DNA of 37,644 bases from the NCBI GenBank assembly GCA_051880375.1, contig JBJENV010000089.1, forward strand, positions 1-37,644, given 5' to 3'. Positions 6,947-15,518 of this stretch are shown one piece after another. The notes beneath the pieces were generated by a model. It worked only from the letters and a program-made list of their open reading frames with translations, was not told where the DNA came from and did not search any database. Position numbers and translations under genes: made by a program. Each line of letters begins with the position of its first letter. Positions within the stretch are counted from its first letter, which is position 1. Source of the DNA: SIG299 sp051880375 (GTDB taxonomy: Bacteria > Bacillota > Clostridia > Lachnospirales > Lachnospiraceae).

Positions 6947-8572
6947 ATGGAAAACTACAATGTAAAAACAATCAATGAAAAAATCCATAAGGATTTGGAG
7001 GAAAAGGTAGGAAAAAAGGTAGACGAATGGAAACATGATTTTCAGGTGAAACGAAGAAAATTCAGCGAACGGAGCGCACGAATCGGCAAAGTGAATTTTA
7101 TTTCCATGCTTAGTATGACAACGATTGAACTGCTCCTGATACTGGCATTTGCAACACAGCTTATGCTGACAGACGGTTCGGCAAAAGTAATCGTAGTGCT
7201 GCCGCTTTTGATTCTGCTCGCAGGAATGGCTACTAACTGGACGGTATATTTAAAGAACAGAGATTCCGTGCAGCTGAGATATGTTATGCAGGTACCGTTT
7301 CTACTGGCTTATGCATGGCTGAACTTTTCCGGAGGCTCTTCTTATGTATTACTCTATGTACTTCCGCCGATGTTCTGCTACATTTTGTACTGCGACAAAA
7401 AATGCAGCAGAAATTTCAGCATTGCTTCCGCTGCAATTGTACTGCTCCGCATGGTGCTTGATATAGCGCTGAAAAGAGGCAGCGACACTACGTTAAGTGT
7501 TATTTTGACAGTTATCGTGCTGCTTTCTATCATTTATTTTATGATTGCGACACGCATCTATAAGATGTTTGACCATGATACCGTACATACGATGCGGGAT
7601 GAGCAGAAATTACAGCAGATTATGCTGGAAGATATGTTAGGGATTATTGAATCGACCCAGAATCAGATACAGGAAATTGCGGCTCTGATGGAAGGACTCC
7701 ATAATTCCACCGAGGTTGTGAATCAGTCGCTTCAGGAAATTGTAGTCGGAACACAAAGTACGGCAGAAAGTATTCAGGAGCAGACGATTATGACCGAGAA
7801 TATCCGCGCTGCCGTTCAAAAGGCAGACGAGGGAGCGGCATCCATGGCGGAGGACTCCAACGGTGCCGCCAAAGCGTTGGAAGCAAGTACCCAGAGAATG
7901 AAGACGATGCAGAATCAGGCAGAGATGATAGAAGCTTCGGCGGGCAATGTTGTAGAGGCTATGAAACGGTTAAAAGAAAAGGCAGAAGCGGTTTCCGGAA
8001 TTACGCAGGTAATTTTCCAGATTTCCAGTCAGACCAACCTGCTTGCACTTAACGCTTCCATTGAAAGTGCCCGTGCCGGAGAAGCAGGAAGAGGCTTTTC
8101 GGTAGTTGCAGAGCAGATACGTCAGTTAGCAGAGCAGACAAAGCAGTCTACTGAGCAGATTGCCCAAATCGCAACGCAGCTCAATGAGGATGCGGATACG
8201 GCTTCCAGTCTGGTTGCAAAATCGGTAGAAGCGACCAGTGAGCAGAAAGAACTGATTGTGGAGAATGTAGCCGTAACAGAAGAAATTTATAATCGCGCGA
8301 TGGCATCGTCCAGAAAGGCACAGGAACTGACGGAAGCAATCAACAAGCTGTTAGTAGCCAATAATAAGATTGTGGAAAGTATTGCACAGCTTTCTGCGGT
8401 CAGTGAGGAAGTAACCGCAAGTACCCATCAGGCCGGCGAGTTAAGTGACAGCAATACGAAGGATTTGTTTGAGGCTGCAAAGAAAATCGTTGAGATAAAA
8501 GAAACCGTACTGCAGTTAAAGAAGTATCAGGATGCCATTAAAAAGGCAGAAGAGGTTACAAATAGGGCATAA
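6947..8572 (+). CDS. Membrane methyl-accepting chemotaxis protein
   Basis: A chemoreceptor of about 541 residues. After a charged N-terminal region (about 1-50) come several hydrophobic segments, starting with FISMLSMTTIELLLILAFA and ending with LSVILTVIVLLSIIYFMIA near residue 205, probably five or six passes and no large extracellular sensor domain. The C-terminal half is a long coiled coil with the signalling tip NLLALNASIESARAGEAGRG (about 364-383). The signal may therefore be sensed in or near the membrane. ATG 6947 is preferred, with AAGGAG at 6929-6934; an upstream GTG at 6887 is in frame but is only 2 nt from the preceding stop and lacks a site. It is likely one operon with the CZB receptor. 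Confidence 0.88.
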   Translation: MENYNVKTINEKIHKDLEEKVGKKVDEWKHDFQVKRRKFSERSARIGKVNFISMLSMTTIELLLILAFATQLMLTDGSAKVIVVLPLLILLAGMATNWTVYLKNRDSVQLRYVMQVPFLLAYAWLNFSGGSSYVLLYVLPPMFCYILYCDKKCSRNFSIASAAIVLLRMVLDIALKRGSDTTLSVILTVIVLLSIIYFMIATRIYKMFDHDTVHTMRDEQKLQQIMLEDMLGIIESTQNQIQEIAALMEGLHNSTEVVNQSLQEIVVGTQSTAESIQEQTIMTENIRAAVQKADEGAASMAEDSNGAAKALEASTQRMKTMQNQAEMIEASAGNVVEAMKRLKEKAEAVSGITQVIFQISSQTNLLALNASIESARAGEAGRGFSVVAEQIRQLAEQTKQSTEQIAQIATQLNEDADTASSLVAKSVEATSEQKELIVENVAVTEEIYNRAMASSRKAQELTEAINKLLVANNKIVESIAQLSAVSEEVTASTHQAGELSDSNTKDLFEAAKKIVEIKETVLQLKKYQDAIKKAEEVTNRA

Positions 8573-8614
8573 AAAGAGCGATGGAGAACCGTGCGCCGCG
8601 AGTTTCACGTATAA

Positions 8615-8650
8615 TAAAGGAACAGCAGAGAATTTCCTGCTGTTCCTTTA
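8615..8650. terminator. Bidirectional terminator between convergent genes
   Basis: A perfect 14-bp inverted repeat, TAAAGGAACAGCAG / CTGCTGTTCCTTTA, with an 8-nt loop. It lies between the chemoreceptor (plus) and the ECF S-component gene (minus). T-runs are short on both sides, so termination strength is uncertain. Confidence 0.7.
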
Positions 8651-8696
8651 CTTGTATCGGCAAGTTCAATATCATCGCTTTGTTTACGATAACGTA

Positions 8697-9512
8697 CTAT
8701 TTTTCAAGCTTTAAATAAAGCCCTGCTTTGATGAGGACCGGACGAAGTGCGAGGTAAAGCACTACGGCACAGAGAATGGAAAGTCCGGCATTTACGGCAG
8801 TGGTCAATGTTGCAATCTTGGCAAGTGCTGCGGAGGCATCCTGCGGGATACCGAATAAGTACATCTTGTAAAAGTATCCGGCAAGCGGATCGGCAACCAC
8901 GTTAAATAAAAGACCTGCTGCAGAGGAAACGATGGTGGCAACCACAAGCTTTTTCTTATCGGTAATTTTGGTGATATGGAACAGACGGTGTGCCACAAAA
9001 CCGGTAATCAGACCGATACAGAGCTTTAAAAAGAAGGTCTTCGGAGCGCTGGTGACGTAAATCGTCGTCAGGTCAGCAAGCGTCAGGCCGAGAGCACCTG
9101 CGGTACCGCCGAGGGAACCGCCGAGCAGCAGCGCAGCAAGTACGACGAATGTGTTGCCGAGGTGGAAAGCGGTAGAGCCGCCCGGCAGGTTGATGTCAAT
9201 CCGGAAATAGGTAAACATGATATAGGCAAGTGCCGCAAACAGTGCTGCCTGGGAAAGCCGCTTCACCTGTTCGGAAGAAGAGTAGGTGATTACCGCATCT
9301 TTCTTTGCGTTATGGTAAATGCCGTTTACAAGCACAACGAGTCCGATAAGCAGTGCAAAAATGCCCCAGAGCAGAAACGGAAAGTAAGGGTCATCCTTGT
9401 TGATTTTTTCTGCCGGTTCGTAGCCGATAACACCGACGATGCAGGAAATCAGTCCGCCTGCACTTAAAATTCCTCCAAGTATCAGTTCTGTCCATGTCTT
9501 TTTGTTTTTCAT
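8697..9512 (-). CDS. ECF transporter S component, probable pyridoxine (vitamin B6) uptake
   Basis: A 271-residue membrane protein. The first part (about 1-75) has two hydrophobic segments joined by a charged loop. From about residue 85 it follows the ECF substrate-capture fold: LSQAALFAALAYIMFTYFRIDI, then PGGSTAFHLGNTFVVLAALLLGGSLGGTAGALGLTLADLTTIYVTSAPKTFFLKLCIGLITGFVAH and two further hydrophobic segments. Such proteins bind a vitamin and work with a shared energizing module (EcfA, EcfA', EcfT), which is not in this window. It lies 38 nt behind a pyridoxamine kinase gene in the same direction, so I infer a B6 vitamer as substrate (PdxU-like group). The call of ECF S component is firm; the substrate is inference from context. 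Confidence 0.8.
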   Translation of the reverse strand: MKNKKTWTELILGGILSAGGLISCIVGVIGYEPAEKINKDDPYFPFLLWGIFALLIGLVVLVNGIYHNAKKDAVITYSSSEQVKRLSQAALFAALAYIMFTYFRIDINLPGGSTAFHLGNTFVVLAALLLGGSLGGTAGALGLTLADLTTIYVTSAPKTFFLKLCIGLITGFVAHRLFHITKITDKKKLVVATIVSSAAGLLFNVVADPLAGYFYKMYLFGIPQDASAALAKIATLTTAVNAGLSILCAVVLYLALRPVLIKAGLYLKLEK

Positions 9513-9550
9513 AAAAACTCCTCCATTTTATAGATTTTTATCTTACCGGC

Positions 9551-10444
9551 TTATGAAACAAAATCATACTGTCCGGCAGGAGCCAGACGGGTAAGCAGCG
9601 GTTCGAAGTAAACACCGTCCGTAGATGGGAGTCCTGCCTGTTCGGTAAGCAGGAGCGCTTCACGGATAAAATGTCCTGCCTTTTCCACGGATTCCGCAAA
9701 AGGCGTACCAAGTACGGCATCTGCTGCAAGAATGGCAGAAAACACATCACCGGTGCCGGAGCGCTCGGAAGCTACTTTCGGCTGCGCCTGAATGTGAAAG
9801 CCATCTGCTTCATTGTACATGAGATTTCGTATTTCGTTTCCGGAAGCGATACCGGAAACGACAATCTGCCGAAAGCGGCTTTTTTTAGAAGTCCGGTTGT
9901 CTACAGACAGTTCGCCGAGTGCGTAAAGCCGCACGGCAAGCTCCTTTAAATCAGCCTCGCTCCAGTCTCCTTCCTTGTAGTCAAATCCGGCAAGAATGCA
10001 GGCCTCTGTCAGATTCGGTGTCAGAATATCCGCTTCCGCGGCAAGCAGCTTCATCTGTTCACACATGGCGGGAGTAAACACCGAATAGAGCTTTCCGTGG
10101 TCGCCCATGACCGGGTCGATGATAACCTTTGTACCGGCAGAGGAACAGGTATGTATCAGTTCCTTTACCATGGCAATCTGAGCGGCAGAAGCAAGATAGC
10201 CGGACAGAATACCGTCAAAGGTCAGACCAAGCGTTTGCCATGCTTTCAGATACTCCTGCATTCCGGACGTCAAATCCTGCGAATAAAAGTGCGGGAAGCC
10301 CGGATGATTGGAAAACACAGAGGTCGGCACCGGACAGCATTGCAGTCCCATGGCAGAAACAATCGGTATGGTAACAGTCAGTGCGCATCTGCCGAAGCCG
10401 GTCAGATCGTTTACTGCCGCAAGCTTTTTTACTGTATTATGCAT
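9551..10444 (-). CDS. Pyridoxamine/pyridoxal kinase (PfkB-like superfamily)
   Basis: Phosphorylates B6 vitamers for pyridoxal-phosphate salvage. The 297-residue protein begins with AAVNDLTGFGRCALTVTIPI, the family's substrate-binding N-terminus. It continues with VIIDPVMGDHGKLY (about 122-135), ILTPNLTEA, and the ATP and anion-hole motif RSGTGDVFSA (about 234-243) with the catalytic Asp. GTGD plus DPVMGD places it with PdxY/PdxK-type kinases rather than sugar kinases. AGGAGG lies upstream of the ATG. An inverted repeat TTGGCT/AGCCAA (10479-10484 and 10499-10504) lies 35-60 nt upstream and could be an operator or hairpin; its role is not known. The downstream ECF gene probably supplies the substrate. 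Confidence 0.88.
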   Translation of the reverse strand: MHNTVKKLAAVNDLTGFGRCALTVTIPIVSAMGLQCCPVPTSVFSNHPGFPHFYSQDLTSGMQEYLKAWQTLGLTFDGILSGYLASAAQIAMVKELIHTCSSAGTKVIIDPVMGDHGKLYSVFTPAMCEQMKLLAAEADILTPNLTEACILAGFDYKEGDWSEADLKELAVRLYALGELSVDNRTSKKSRFRQIVVSGIASGNEIRNLMYNEADGFHIQAQPKVASERSGTGDVFSAILAADAVLGTPFAESVEKAGHFIREALLLTEQAGLPSTDGVYFEPLLTRLAPAGQYDFVS

Positions 10445-10543
10445 CGCTGGTGTCCTCCTGTTGACGGTATTCTACTTCTTGGCTGGACTGTTTTAAATAG
10501 CCAAAATGATTTAATTTAACCATACCAGATTTGGAACAATAAG

Positions 10544-10585
10544 AAAAGACGGCTCCGGAAGCTGTCCGTACCAAAGCCGTCTTTT
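10544..10585 (-). terminator. Intrinsic terminator of thiT
   Basis: On the minus strand an 11-bp stem AAAAGACGGCT / AGCCGTCTTTT closes a partly paired loop and ends in a short T-run. It lies 20 nt behind the thiT stop codon. Confidence 0.85.
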
Positions 10586-10605
10586 AACACAAATGCAGAA
10601 TTCGT

Positions 10606-11280
10606 TTATTCGGTTGCCATTTTCTTAACCTGACCAAGAGCATTCTTTACAGGTGGGAGTAAGAGAACAATGACGGTTACGACACCCTCAATCAGTATGT
10701 AGGAATAATTATATACGATTGGGTAAATAATGGCGAGCGACTGCGGGAAGCTCTCCGGCATGTATTCCATCCAGTAGAGATAACCACCGATAGTGTGGAA
10801 CAGTCCGCGGAGAAAAATACCGAGCAGATAGCCCTTTAACAGTCCGTTTTTCTTGTCATGGAACAGGCCGGAAAAGCCGAGTGCGGTGAAGGCAAAGAAG
10901 TAATCGCAGCAAACCTGGAACGGGGTCAGGATGTAGCTTCCGCCGCCCTGGATAAACTGCAGGATGCTGTAAGCAAACGCAACGGTAAGACCTGCCTTTA
11001 ATCCGTACCAGTAGCCGACTACCGTAATGAAAAACATGCTGAATAACGTTACGGAGCCGCCCCAAGGGAGCTTATACGGCTGGATGTAGGAAAGAACAAA
11101 GGCAAGAGCAAGAGCAACCGCAGAAAATACAAGCTGCTTGGTCTGGAAACGCTTTTTGGTGGCAGCTTCCTTGTTCTGCTTAAAGAGTGCTACGGCAAGA
11201 ACTGCGATAAGAATCAGGACTGCGCAGATAACGTAGCCGAGCGTGGTGAGGGCATAGTAGCCGTCTTCGTGTGTAAACAT
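10606..11280 (-). CDS. thiT: Thiamine ECF transporter S component
   Basis: A 224-residue membrane protein for thiamine capture. An extra N-terminal membrane segment (about 10-35) precedes the ThiT core. The core shows LVFSAVALALAFVLSYIQPYKLPWGGSVTLFSMFFI, the conserved PWGGS(V/I)TL-x-SM segment, followed by YWYGLKAGLTVAFAYSILQFIQGG with a Tyr/Trp-rich pocket. After these come four more hydrophobic segments including HTIGGYLYWMEYMPE, the usual thiamine-contact region. Its mRNA leader carries a TPP riboswitch, which strongly supports the substrate. The energizing ECF module is not present here. The gene has its own promoter and terminator, so it is a single-gene unit. Confidence 0.94.
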   Translation of the reverse strand: MFTHEDGYYALTTLGYVICAVLILIAVLAVALFKQNKEAATKKRFQTKQLVFSAVALALAFVLSYIQPYKLPWGGSVTLFSMFFITVVGYWYGLKAGLTVAFAYSILQFIQGGGSYILTPFQVCCDYFFAFTALGFSGLFHDKKNGLLKGYLLGIFLRGLFHTIGGYLYWMEYMPESFPQSLAIIYPIVYNYSYILIEGVVTVIVLLLPPVKNALGQVKKMATE

Positions 11281-11283
11281 AAA

Positions 11284-11344
11284 AAAATCCTCCTTGTTTT
11301 CCGAAGGAAAATGCCCGCCCTACGCGGGCAGAGGATTTTCCTCC
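11284..11344 (-). promoter_or_regulatory. thiT expression platform that can hide the ribosome site
   Basis: In the transcript the ribosome site AAGGAGGAT (minus strand, about 11294-11286) lies within a 9-nt run GAGGATTTT that is perfectly complementary to AAAATCCTC at 11339-11331; the two flank a hairpin TGCCCGC/GCGGGCA (11330-11312). Just upstream, GAGGA at 11343-11339 can instead pair with TCCTC at 11335-11331. The two pairings exclude each other, so the platform can switch the ribosome site between hidden and free. The GC hairpin plus TTTTCC might also act as a weak terminator. Confidence 0.6.
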
Positions 11345-11470
11345 TTAGATTGTACTAGGAGGGACGCGGGTGGATACTTTGTACATAAAACAGCACATGT
11401 ATAGTTTATGCAGCATAAACTATACAGCATAAATTATGCGGCAAAATTTTATATAGTAAGCATCGTATAT

Positions 11471-11556
11471 TTGCTTCCTTCCGCCGGTATTATCCGGATC
11501 AAGTGATGAGGGACAGCAGTCGTTTGGCTGCTTCTCAGCAATGGGCGCCCCTAGCA
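11471..11556 (-). promoter_or_regulatory. TPP riboswitch (THI element)
   Basis: The minus strand shows the conserved TPP aptamer blocks in order: GGGGCGCCC, then GCTGAGA, then CCCTCATCACTTGATCCGGATAATACCGGCGGAAGGAAGC. The block CTTGATCCGGATAATACCGGCG corresponds to the consensus CCTGATCTGGATAATGCCAGCG. It lies about 190 nt upstream of thiT and should lower thiT expression when thiamine pyrophosphate is plentiful. Confidence 0.96.
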
Positions 11557-11578
11557 GTAATTTTTAATTGCAGAATTA

Positions 11579-11606
11579 AGTATAGTCATTTTTGGCAAAT
11601 TGTCAA
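11579..11606 (-). promoter_or_regulatory. Promoter of thiT
   Basis: On the minus strand, TTGACA (11606-11601), a 16-bp spacer and TATACT (11584-11579). The start point would be about 15 nt ahead of the TPP aptamer. Confidence 0.75.
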
Positions 11607-11652
11607 GACAGAATTTTGCTTAGGGTATCATCTGAGACGGGTGCAAGATTTC

Positions 11653-11680
11653 TTGACTTGTTATGCAAATGGAATATAAT
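11653..11680 (+). promoter_or_regulatory. Promoter of the hybrid kinase gene
   Basis: TTGACT at 11653-11658, a 16-bp spacer and TATAAT at 11675-11680, divergent from the thiT promoter and about 45 bp from it. Confidence 0.7.
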
Positions 11681-11713
11681 AGTATTAAGCAGATGATAAA
11701 AGGAGGCCGGTCT

Positions 11714-14068
11714 ATGTCTTTAAAATATAATATTAATTATGAAGTAGCGTCTTCCATATTTTTAATTATGCTGCTCTTTTTTGTGAGATTACAGTATGAT
11801 ACACATTCAAGTCTGAATAAAGAATTTCGGAAGCTTATTTGGTTCGGCTTACTTGCAACTGTTATGGATGTGACAACAGCCGTTACAATCAGTTATGCAA
11901 GTCTTATACCGATACAACTGAATCTTTTACTGAATACACTGTATCTTGTATCGGTTGCGGGCTTAGGATATCAGCTAATGTATTATTCCGGGTTTTATGT
12001 ACACAGGAATAGGGAGAAGAGTCCATTCATTCTGTTCAATCAGCTTTTGATTGGGCTCTATGTTGTACTGCTTATCTTAAATATGTTTGTCGGCTATCTT
12101 TTTTCGTTTAGTAAGGATGGGACATATGTGAAGGGACCGGCTTATCTTTCTATCTATGTTGCTCCTTGCTATTTTATCATATGCACTTCGGTAATACTGA
12201 TTTGCAACTTTCAAAGATTTCGGATGTGGCAGAGAACTTCCATCATTATATTTCTGCTTTTTCAAGTTTCCGGTGTGGTACTTCAGATGTTTTTCTTCAC
12301 GGATGTACTTCTGGCATTGTTTACGAGTGCACTGGGAATTGTAATGCTGCTCTTTACAATGGAAACCCCTGATTATCAGAAGCTTGTCATTACAATAGAA
12401 GAATTGAGCGCAACAAAAAAAGTGGCAGAGAAGGCAAAAGAGGAAGCAGAGAGGGCAAGGGAAATTGCGCAGGAGGCGAATCGGGCAAAATCAGATTTTT
12501 TGGCTAATATGAGCCATGAAATCCGGACACCGATTAATGCAGTGCTGGGCATGGACGAGATGATTTTAAGAGAAAGCAGCAATCCGAAAATACTGGAGTA
12601 TGCTGCTGATATCAAGCGGGCAGGAAATATGTTGCTTTCCCTGATTAATGATATATTGGATTTTTCCAAAATTGAAAGCGGTAAGATGGATATTATTCCG
12701 GTTGATTATGATCTTGGAATTATGCTGAGTGAGACGACAGATATGATTCGCTCCAGAGCGGAAGAGAAAAAACTGCAGCTTGAATTAAAAATTGAACCGA
12801 ATACTCCGGTGCATCTGCATGGAGATGAAGTAAGAATCAGACAGATTATTACCAATATTCTTACAAATGCGGTCAAATATACACCGGAGGGAAAAGTGAT
12901 ACTTACAGTATCAGGAAAGAAAGTGTCGGAAGAAACGATACAATTGTATGTATCAGTAAAAGATACCGGTATCGGCATTAAGAAAGAAGATATGGGACGG
13001 TTGTTTGATTCTTTTCAGCGTGTAGATGAAAGCAGAAACCGAAGTATTGAAGGTACAGGTCTTGGACTTTCCATTACCATGCGTCTCTTAAATATGATGG
13101 GCAGTCGTCTGGAAGTGGAAAGCACCTATGGAGAGGGCTCGGATTTCTATTTTTATCTGGAACAGAAGCAACTGGATGATACGGTCATCGGAGAGGATAT
13201 ACAGAACTATTATGAAAATGAAAAAGGCAGGATTAGTATTACCGGCGAGCAGTTTTATGCTCCGGATGCCAAAATCCTCGTTGTAGATGACAACGAGATG
13301 AATCTAAAGGTCTTTTTAGGACTCCTTAAGAGTCATGGCATGCAGATTGACACTGCAATGAGTGGAAAGGAATGCCTTGCACGAATGGAGCAAAATGCAT
13401 ATCACATCATTTTTTTGGATTATCAGATGCCGGAAATGGATGGTGTGGAGACATTAAGGAAGGCCAGAGAACTGAAAGTTAATTCAAGTAAGGATGCAGT
13501 CATCATTAGCTTGACGGCCAATGCGGTTTCCGGGGCAAGGGAAATGTTTTTGCAGGAGGGATTTAGTGATTATCTTACAAAGCCGATTATCGCGGTAAAA
13601 CTTGAAAAAATGATTCGGAAATATCTTCCGGCAGAGCTGATAGTAAAAACTGATTTGCGGCAGAAGGAAGATAATCCGGTGGAATCCGGTAAACAGGACA
13701 AAGGTGCACAGGCGGAAACCGGTCTTGTGGATTGGAAAGTAGGAAAAGAATTATGCATGGGGAATGAGGAGTTTTACAGGGAAATACTTCAGACATTTTT
13801 AGCTTCACATTCTGATACGGAGTTGAATCGGTATTATGAGGAGTCTGATTTTGATAATTATCGTATCAAGGTTCATGCAATGAAGACGAATCTTGCTAAT
13901 ATCGGTGCAAAGAAGGTATCGGAAATGGCAAAACAGTTAGAACTTGCATTAAAAAATGAAAATAATGTGTCCTATGTGCGGGAACACCATGAAGAATTTA
14001 TAGCAATATATGAGAGAGTGCTGTCCGAAGTGAAGACGTATATGGAAAGGGAGGAAGTGGATTGTTGA
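11714..14068 (+). CDS. Hybrid sensor histidine kinase with receiver and HPt domains
   Basis: A 784-residue phosphorelay protein. Residues 1-217 hold about seven hydrophobic segments and no extracellular domain. A charged coiled coil (about 225-262) leads into the dimerization domain, NMSHEIRTPINAVLGMDEM, with the phosphorylated His near 268. The ATPase domain shows NILTNAVKYT (N box), VKDTGIGI and GTGLGLSI (about 380-490). The receiver domain begins ILVVDDNEMN, has its phospho-acceptor Asp near 569 (FLDYQMPEMDG) and TKPI. The C-terminus is an HPt domain with the site His near 721 in KVHAMKTNLANIGA. All phosphorelay residues look intact. ATG 11714 has AAAAGGAGG upstream; an in-frame ATG at 11663 lies on the promoter. 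No cognate output regulator is adjacent, and the ligand is unknown. Confidence 0.92.
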   Translation: MSLKYNINYEVASSIFLIMLLFFVRLQYDTHSSLNKEFRKLIWFGLLATVMDVTTAVTISYASLIPIQLNLLLNTLYLVSVAGLGYQLMYYSGFYVHRNREKSPFILFNQLLIGLYVVLLILNMFVGYLFSFSKDGTYVKGPAYLSIYVAPCYFIICTSVILICNFQRFRMWQRTSIIIFLLFQVSGVVLQMFFFTDVLLALFTSALGIVMLLFTMETPDYQKLVITIEELSATKKVAEKAKEEAERAREIAQEANRAKSDFLANMSHEIRTPINAVLGMDEMILRESSNPKILEYAADIKRAGNMLLSLINDILDFSKIESGKMDIIPVDYDLGIMLSETTDMIRSRAEEKKLQLELKIEPNTPVHLHGDEVRIRQIITNILTNAVKYTPEGKVILTVSGKKVSEETIQLYVSVKDTGIGIKKEDMGRLFDSFQRVDESRNRSIEGTGLGLSITMRLLNMMGSRLEVESTYGEGSDFYFYLEQKQLDDTVIGEDIQNYYENEKGRISITGEQFYAPDAKILVVDDNEMNLKVFLGLLKSHGMQIDTAMSGKECLARMEQNAYHIIFLDYQMPEMDGVETLRKARELKVNSSKDAVIISLTANAVSGAREMFLQEGFSDYLTKPIIAVKLEKMIRKYLPAELIVKTDLRQKEDNPVESGKQDKGAQAETGLVDWKVGKELCMGNEEFYREILQTFLASHSDTELNRYYEESDFDNYRIKVHAMKTNLANIGAKKVSEMAKQLELALKNENNVSYVREHHEEFIAIYERVLSEVKTYMEREEVDC

Positions 14069-14114
14069 AAATCAGAAAAAGACAAGAGAGGAACCTGCGG
14101 AGTTCCCGAAACGG

Positions 14115-14143
14115 TTGACAATCCGCTTTAAACTGTGTATACT
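14115..14143 (+). promoter_or_regulatory. Promoter of the trpS T-box leader
   Basis: Perfect TTGACA at 14115-14120, a 17-bp spacer and TATACT at 14138-14143. Confidence 0.8.
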
Positions 14144-14159
14144 GTAAACATATTTGGAA

Positions 14160-14447
14160 GAAACCAGAGCGTAAGAAGAGTAGCTCTGTAGCAGCTTTTT
14201 CAGAGAACTGCCGGTCGGTGCAAGGCAGCAAAGAATGCAGAGGGAATGGACTTACAAGGGCCTGAGGAAAGCCGGTTGCCGGAATCGGTATGCGGTTAGT
14301 AAAACAGGACGGTTGCCTGACCGTTATTTTAAGGCTTCATCTGACAGGATGAAATGTAAGGAGGATGCTGTTATCAGGCATCAAACCGGGTGGTACCGCA
14401 GAAGCAGGCGCTTTTGTCCCAGTAGCTGGGATAAAGGCGCTTTTTTT
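14160..14447 (+). promoter_or_regulatory. T-box riboswitch leader, tryptophan-specific
   Basis: The T-box core TGGTACCGC is at 14391-14399. It is followed by an intrinsic terminator with a stem from GCGCTTTTGTCCCAG (14408-14422) to CTGGGATAAAGGCGC (14426-14440) and TTTTTTT to 14447. The stem I candidate specifier is GGGAA-TGG-A with TGG (Trp) at 14247-14249, in a position equivalent to that of the Cys leader. A GCCGG-TCGGTGCAA distal loop resembles that of the Cys leader. It precedes trpS by 29 nt, so read-through should follow accumulation of uncharged tRNA-Trp. Confidence 0.9.
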
Positions 14448-14476
14448 GAACAAAACAGAAATAAGGAGAGATTACT

Positions 14477-15481
14477 ATGGAAGACACGAAGAAAACATTA
14501 TTCAGCGGGATGCAGGCAACCGGCAACCTGACGCTTGGAAATTATCTCGGGGCATTAAAGAACTGGGTGGCGCTCAGTGAGGAGTACAACTGCTTTTTCT
14601 GCGTGGTAGACGAGCACTCCATCACCGTAAGACAGGACCCGGCAGAGCTCAGAAAGCGTGCAAGAACACTGCTTACCCTGTATCTGGCAGCAGGTCTTGA
14701 CCCGGAGAAAAACTGCATTTACTATCAGTCGCATGTATCGGCACATGCAGAGCTAGCATGGATTTTAAACTGCTTTACTTATATGGGCGAGCTGCAGAGA
14801 ATGACGCAGTTTAAGGATAAGTCTGCAAAGCATGCGGATAATATCAATGCCGGACTGTTTACCTATCCGGTGCTCATGGCGGCAGATATTCTGCTGTTTC
14901 AGGCAAACGTGGTGCCGGTCGGCATCGACCAGATGCAGCATCTGGAAATCACAAGAGATATCGCACAGAGATTTAACGGAATCTACGGAGACGTATTTAC
15001 GATTCCGGAGGCATATATCGGAAAGTCCGGCGCAAAGATTATGAGTCTGCAGGACCCGTCAAAGAAGATGTCCAAGTCGGATGAAAATCCGAACGCAAGT
15101 ATTTATCTGCTCGATGACCCGGATACGGTGATGCGGAAGTTTAAGCGCGCCGTGACAGATTCGGAGGGCGTGATCTGCTACCGCGACGAGCAGCCGGGAG
15201 TGAAGAATCTGATTGATATTTATTGTGCCTGCACCGGAAAAACACCAAAGGAGACAGAAGCGGAGTTTGCGGGTAAGGGCTACGGAGATTTCAAGCTGGC
15301 AGTCGGCGAGACGGTGGTTTCGGTATTAAAGCCTCTGCAGGACAGAATGACGGAGATTTCAAAGGATAAGGCATATCTGGACGGTGTCATTAAGAGCAAT
15401 GCAGAGAAGGCAGAGTACTTTGCAAACAAAACACTTCGCAAGGTGCAGAAAAAGGTTGGTTTCCCGGAAAGAATCAGATAA
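14477..15481 (+). CDS. trpS: Tryptophanyl-tRNA synthetase
   Basis: Charges tRNA-Trp; a class I synthetase of 334 residues, the normal bacterial length. It shows GMQATGNLTLGNYLGAL (about 10-26) with the HIGH-type TLGNYLG, YPVLMAADILLFQANVVPVGIDQMQHLEITRDIAQRFN (about 128-166) in the Trp and adenylate pocket, and KMSKSDENPNASI (about 196-208). AAGGAG lies upstream of the ATG. It is controlled by the Trp T-box leader. No clear terminator separates it from rfbB, only a weak 6-bp hairpin (GGGCAT/ATGCCC at 15483-15503) without a T-run. Confidence 0.97.
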   Translation: MEDTKKTLFSGMQATGNLTLGNYLGALKNWVALSEEYNCFFCVVDEHSITVRQDPAELRKRARTLLTLYLAAGLDPEKNCIYYQSHVSAHAELAWILNCFTYMGELQRMTQFKDKSAKHADNINAGLFTYPVLMAADILLFQANVVPVGIDQMQHLEITRDIAQRFNGIYGDVFTIPEAYIGKSGAKIMSLQDPSKKMSKSDENPNASIYLLDDPDTVMRKFKRAVTDSEGVICYRDEQPGVKNLIDIYCACTGKTPKETEAEFAGKGYGDFKLAVGETVVSVLKPLQDRMTEISKDKAYLDGVIKSNAEKAEYFANKTLRKVQKKVGFPERIR

Positions 15482-15518
15482 AGGGCATTTTAGTTGTATG
15501 CCCGGATAGGAGAATCCT

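Noticed and set aside
14082..14110. GGAACC/GGTTCC-like small hairpin behind the hybrid kinase as terminator
   Set aside because: A stem of only about 5 bp (GGAAC/GTTCC) without a T-run is too weak to call.
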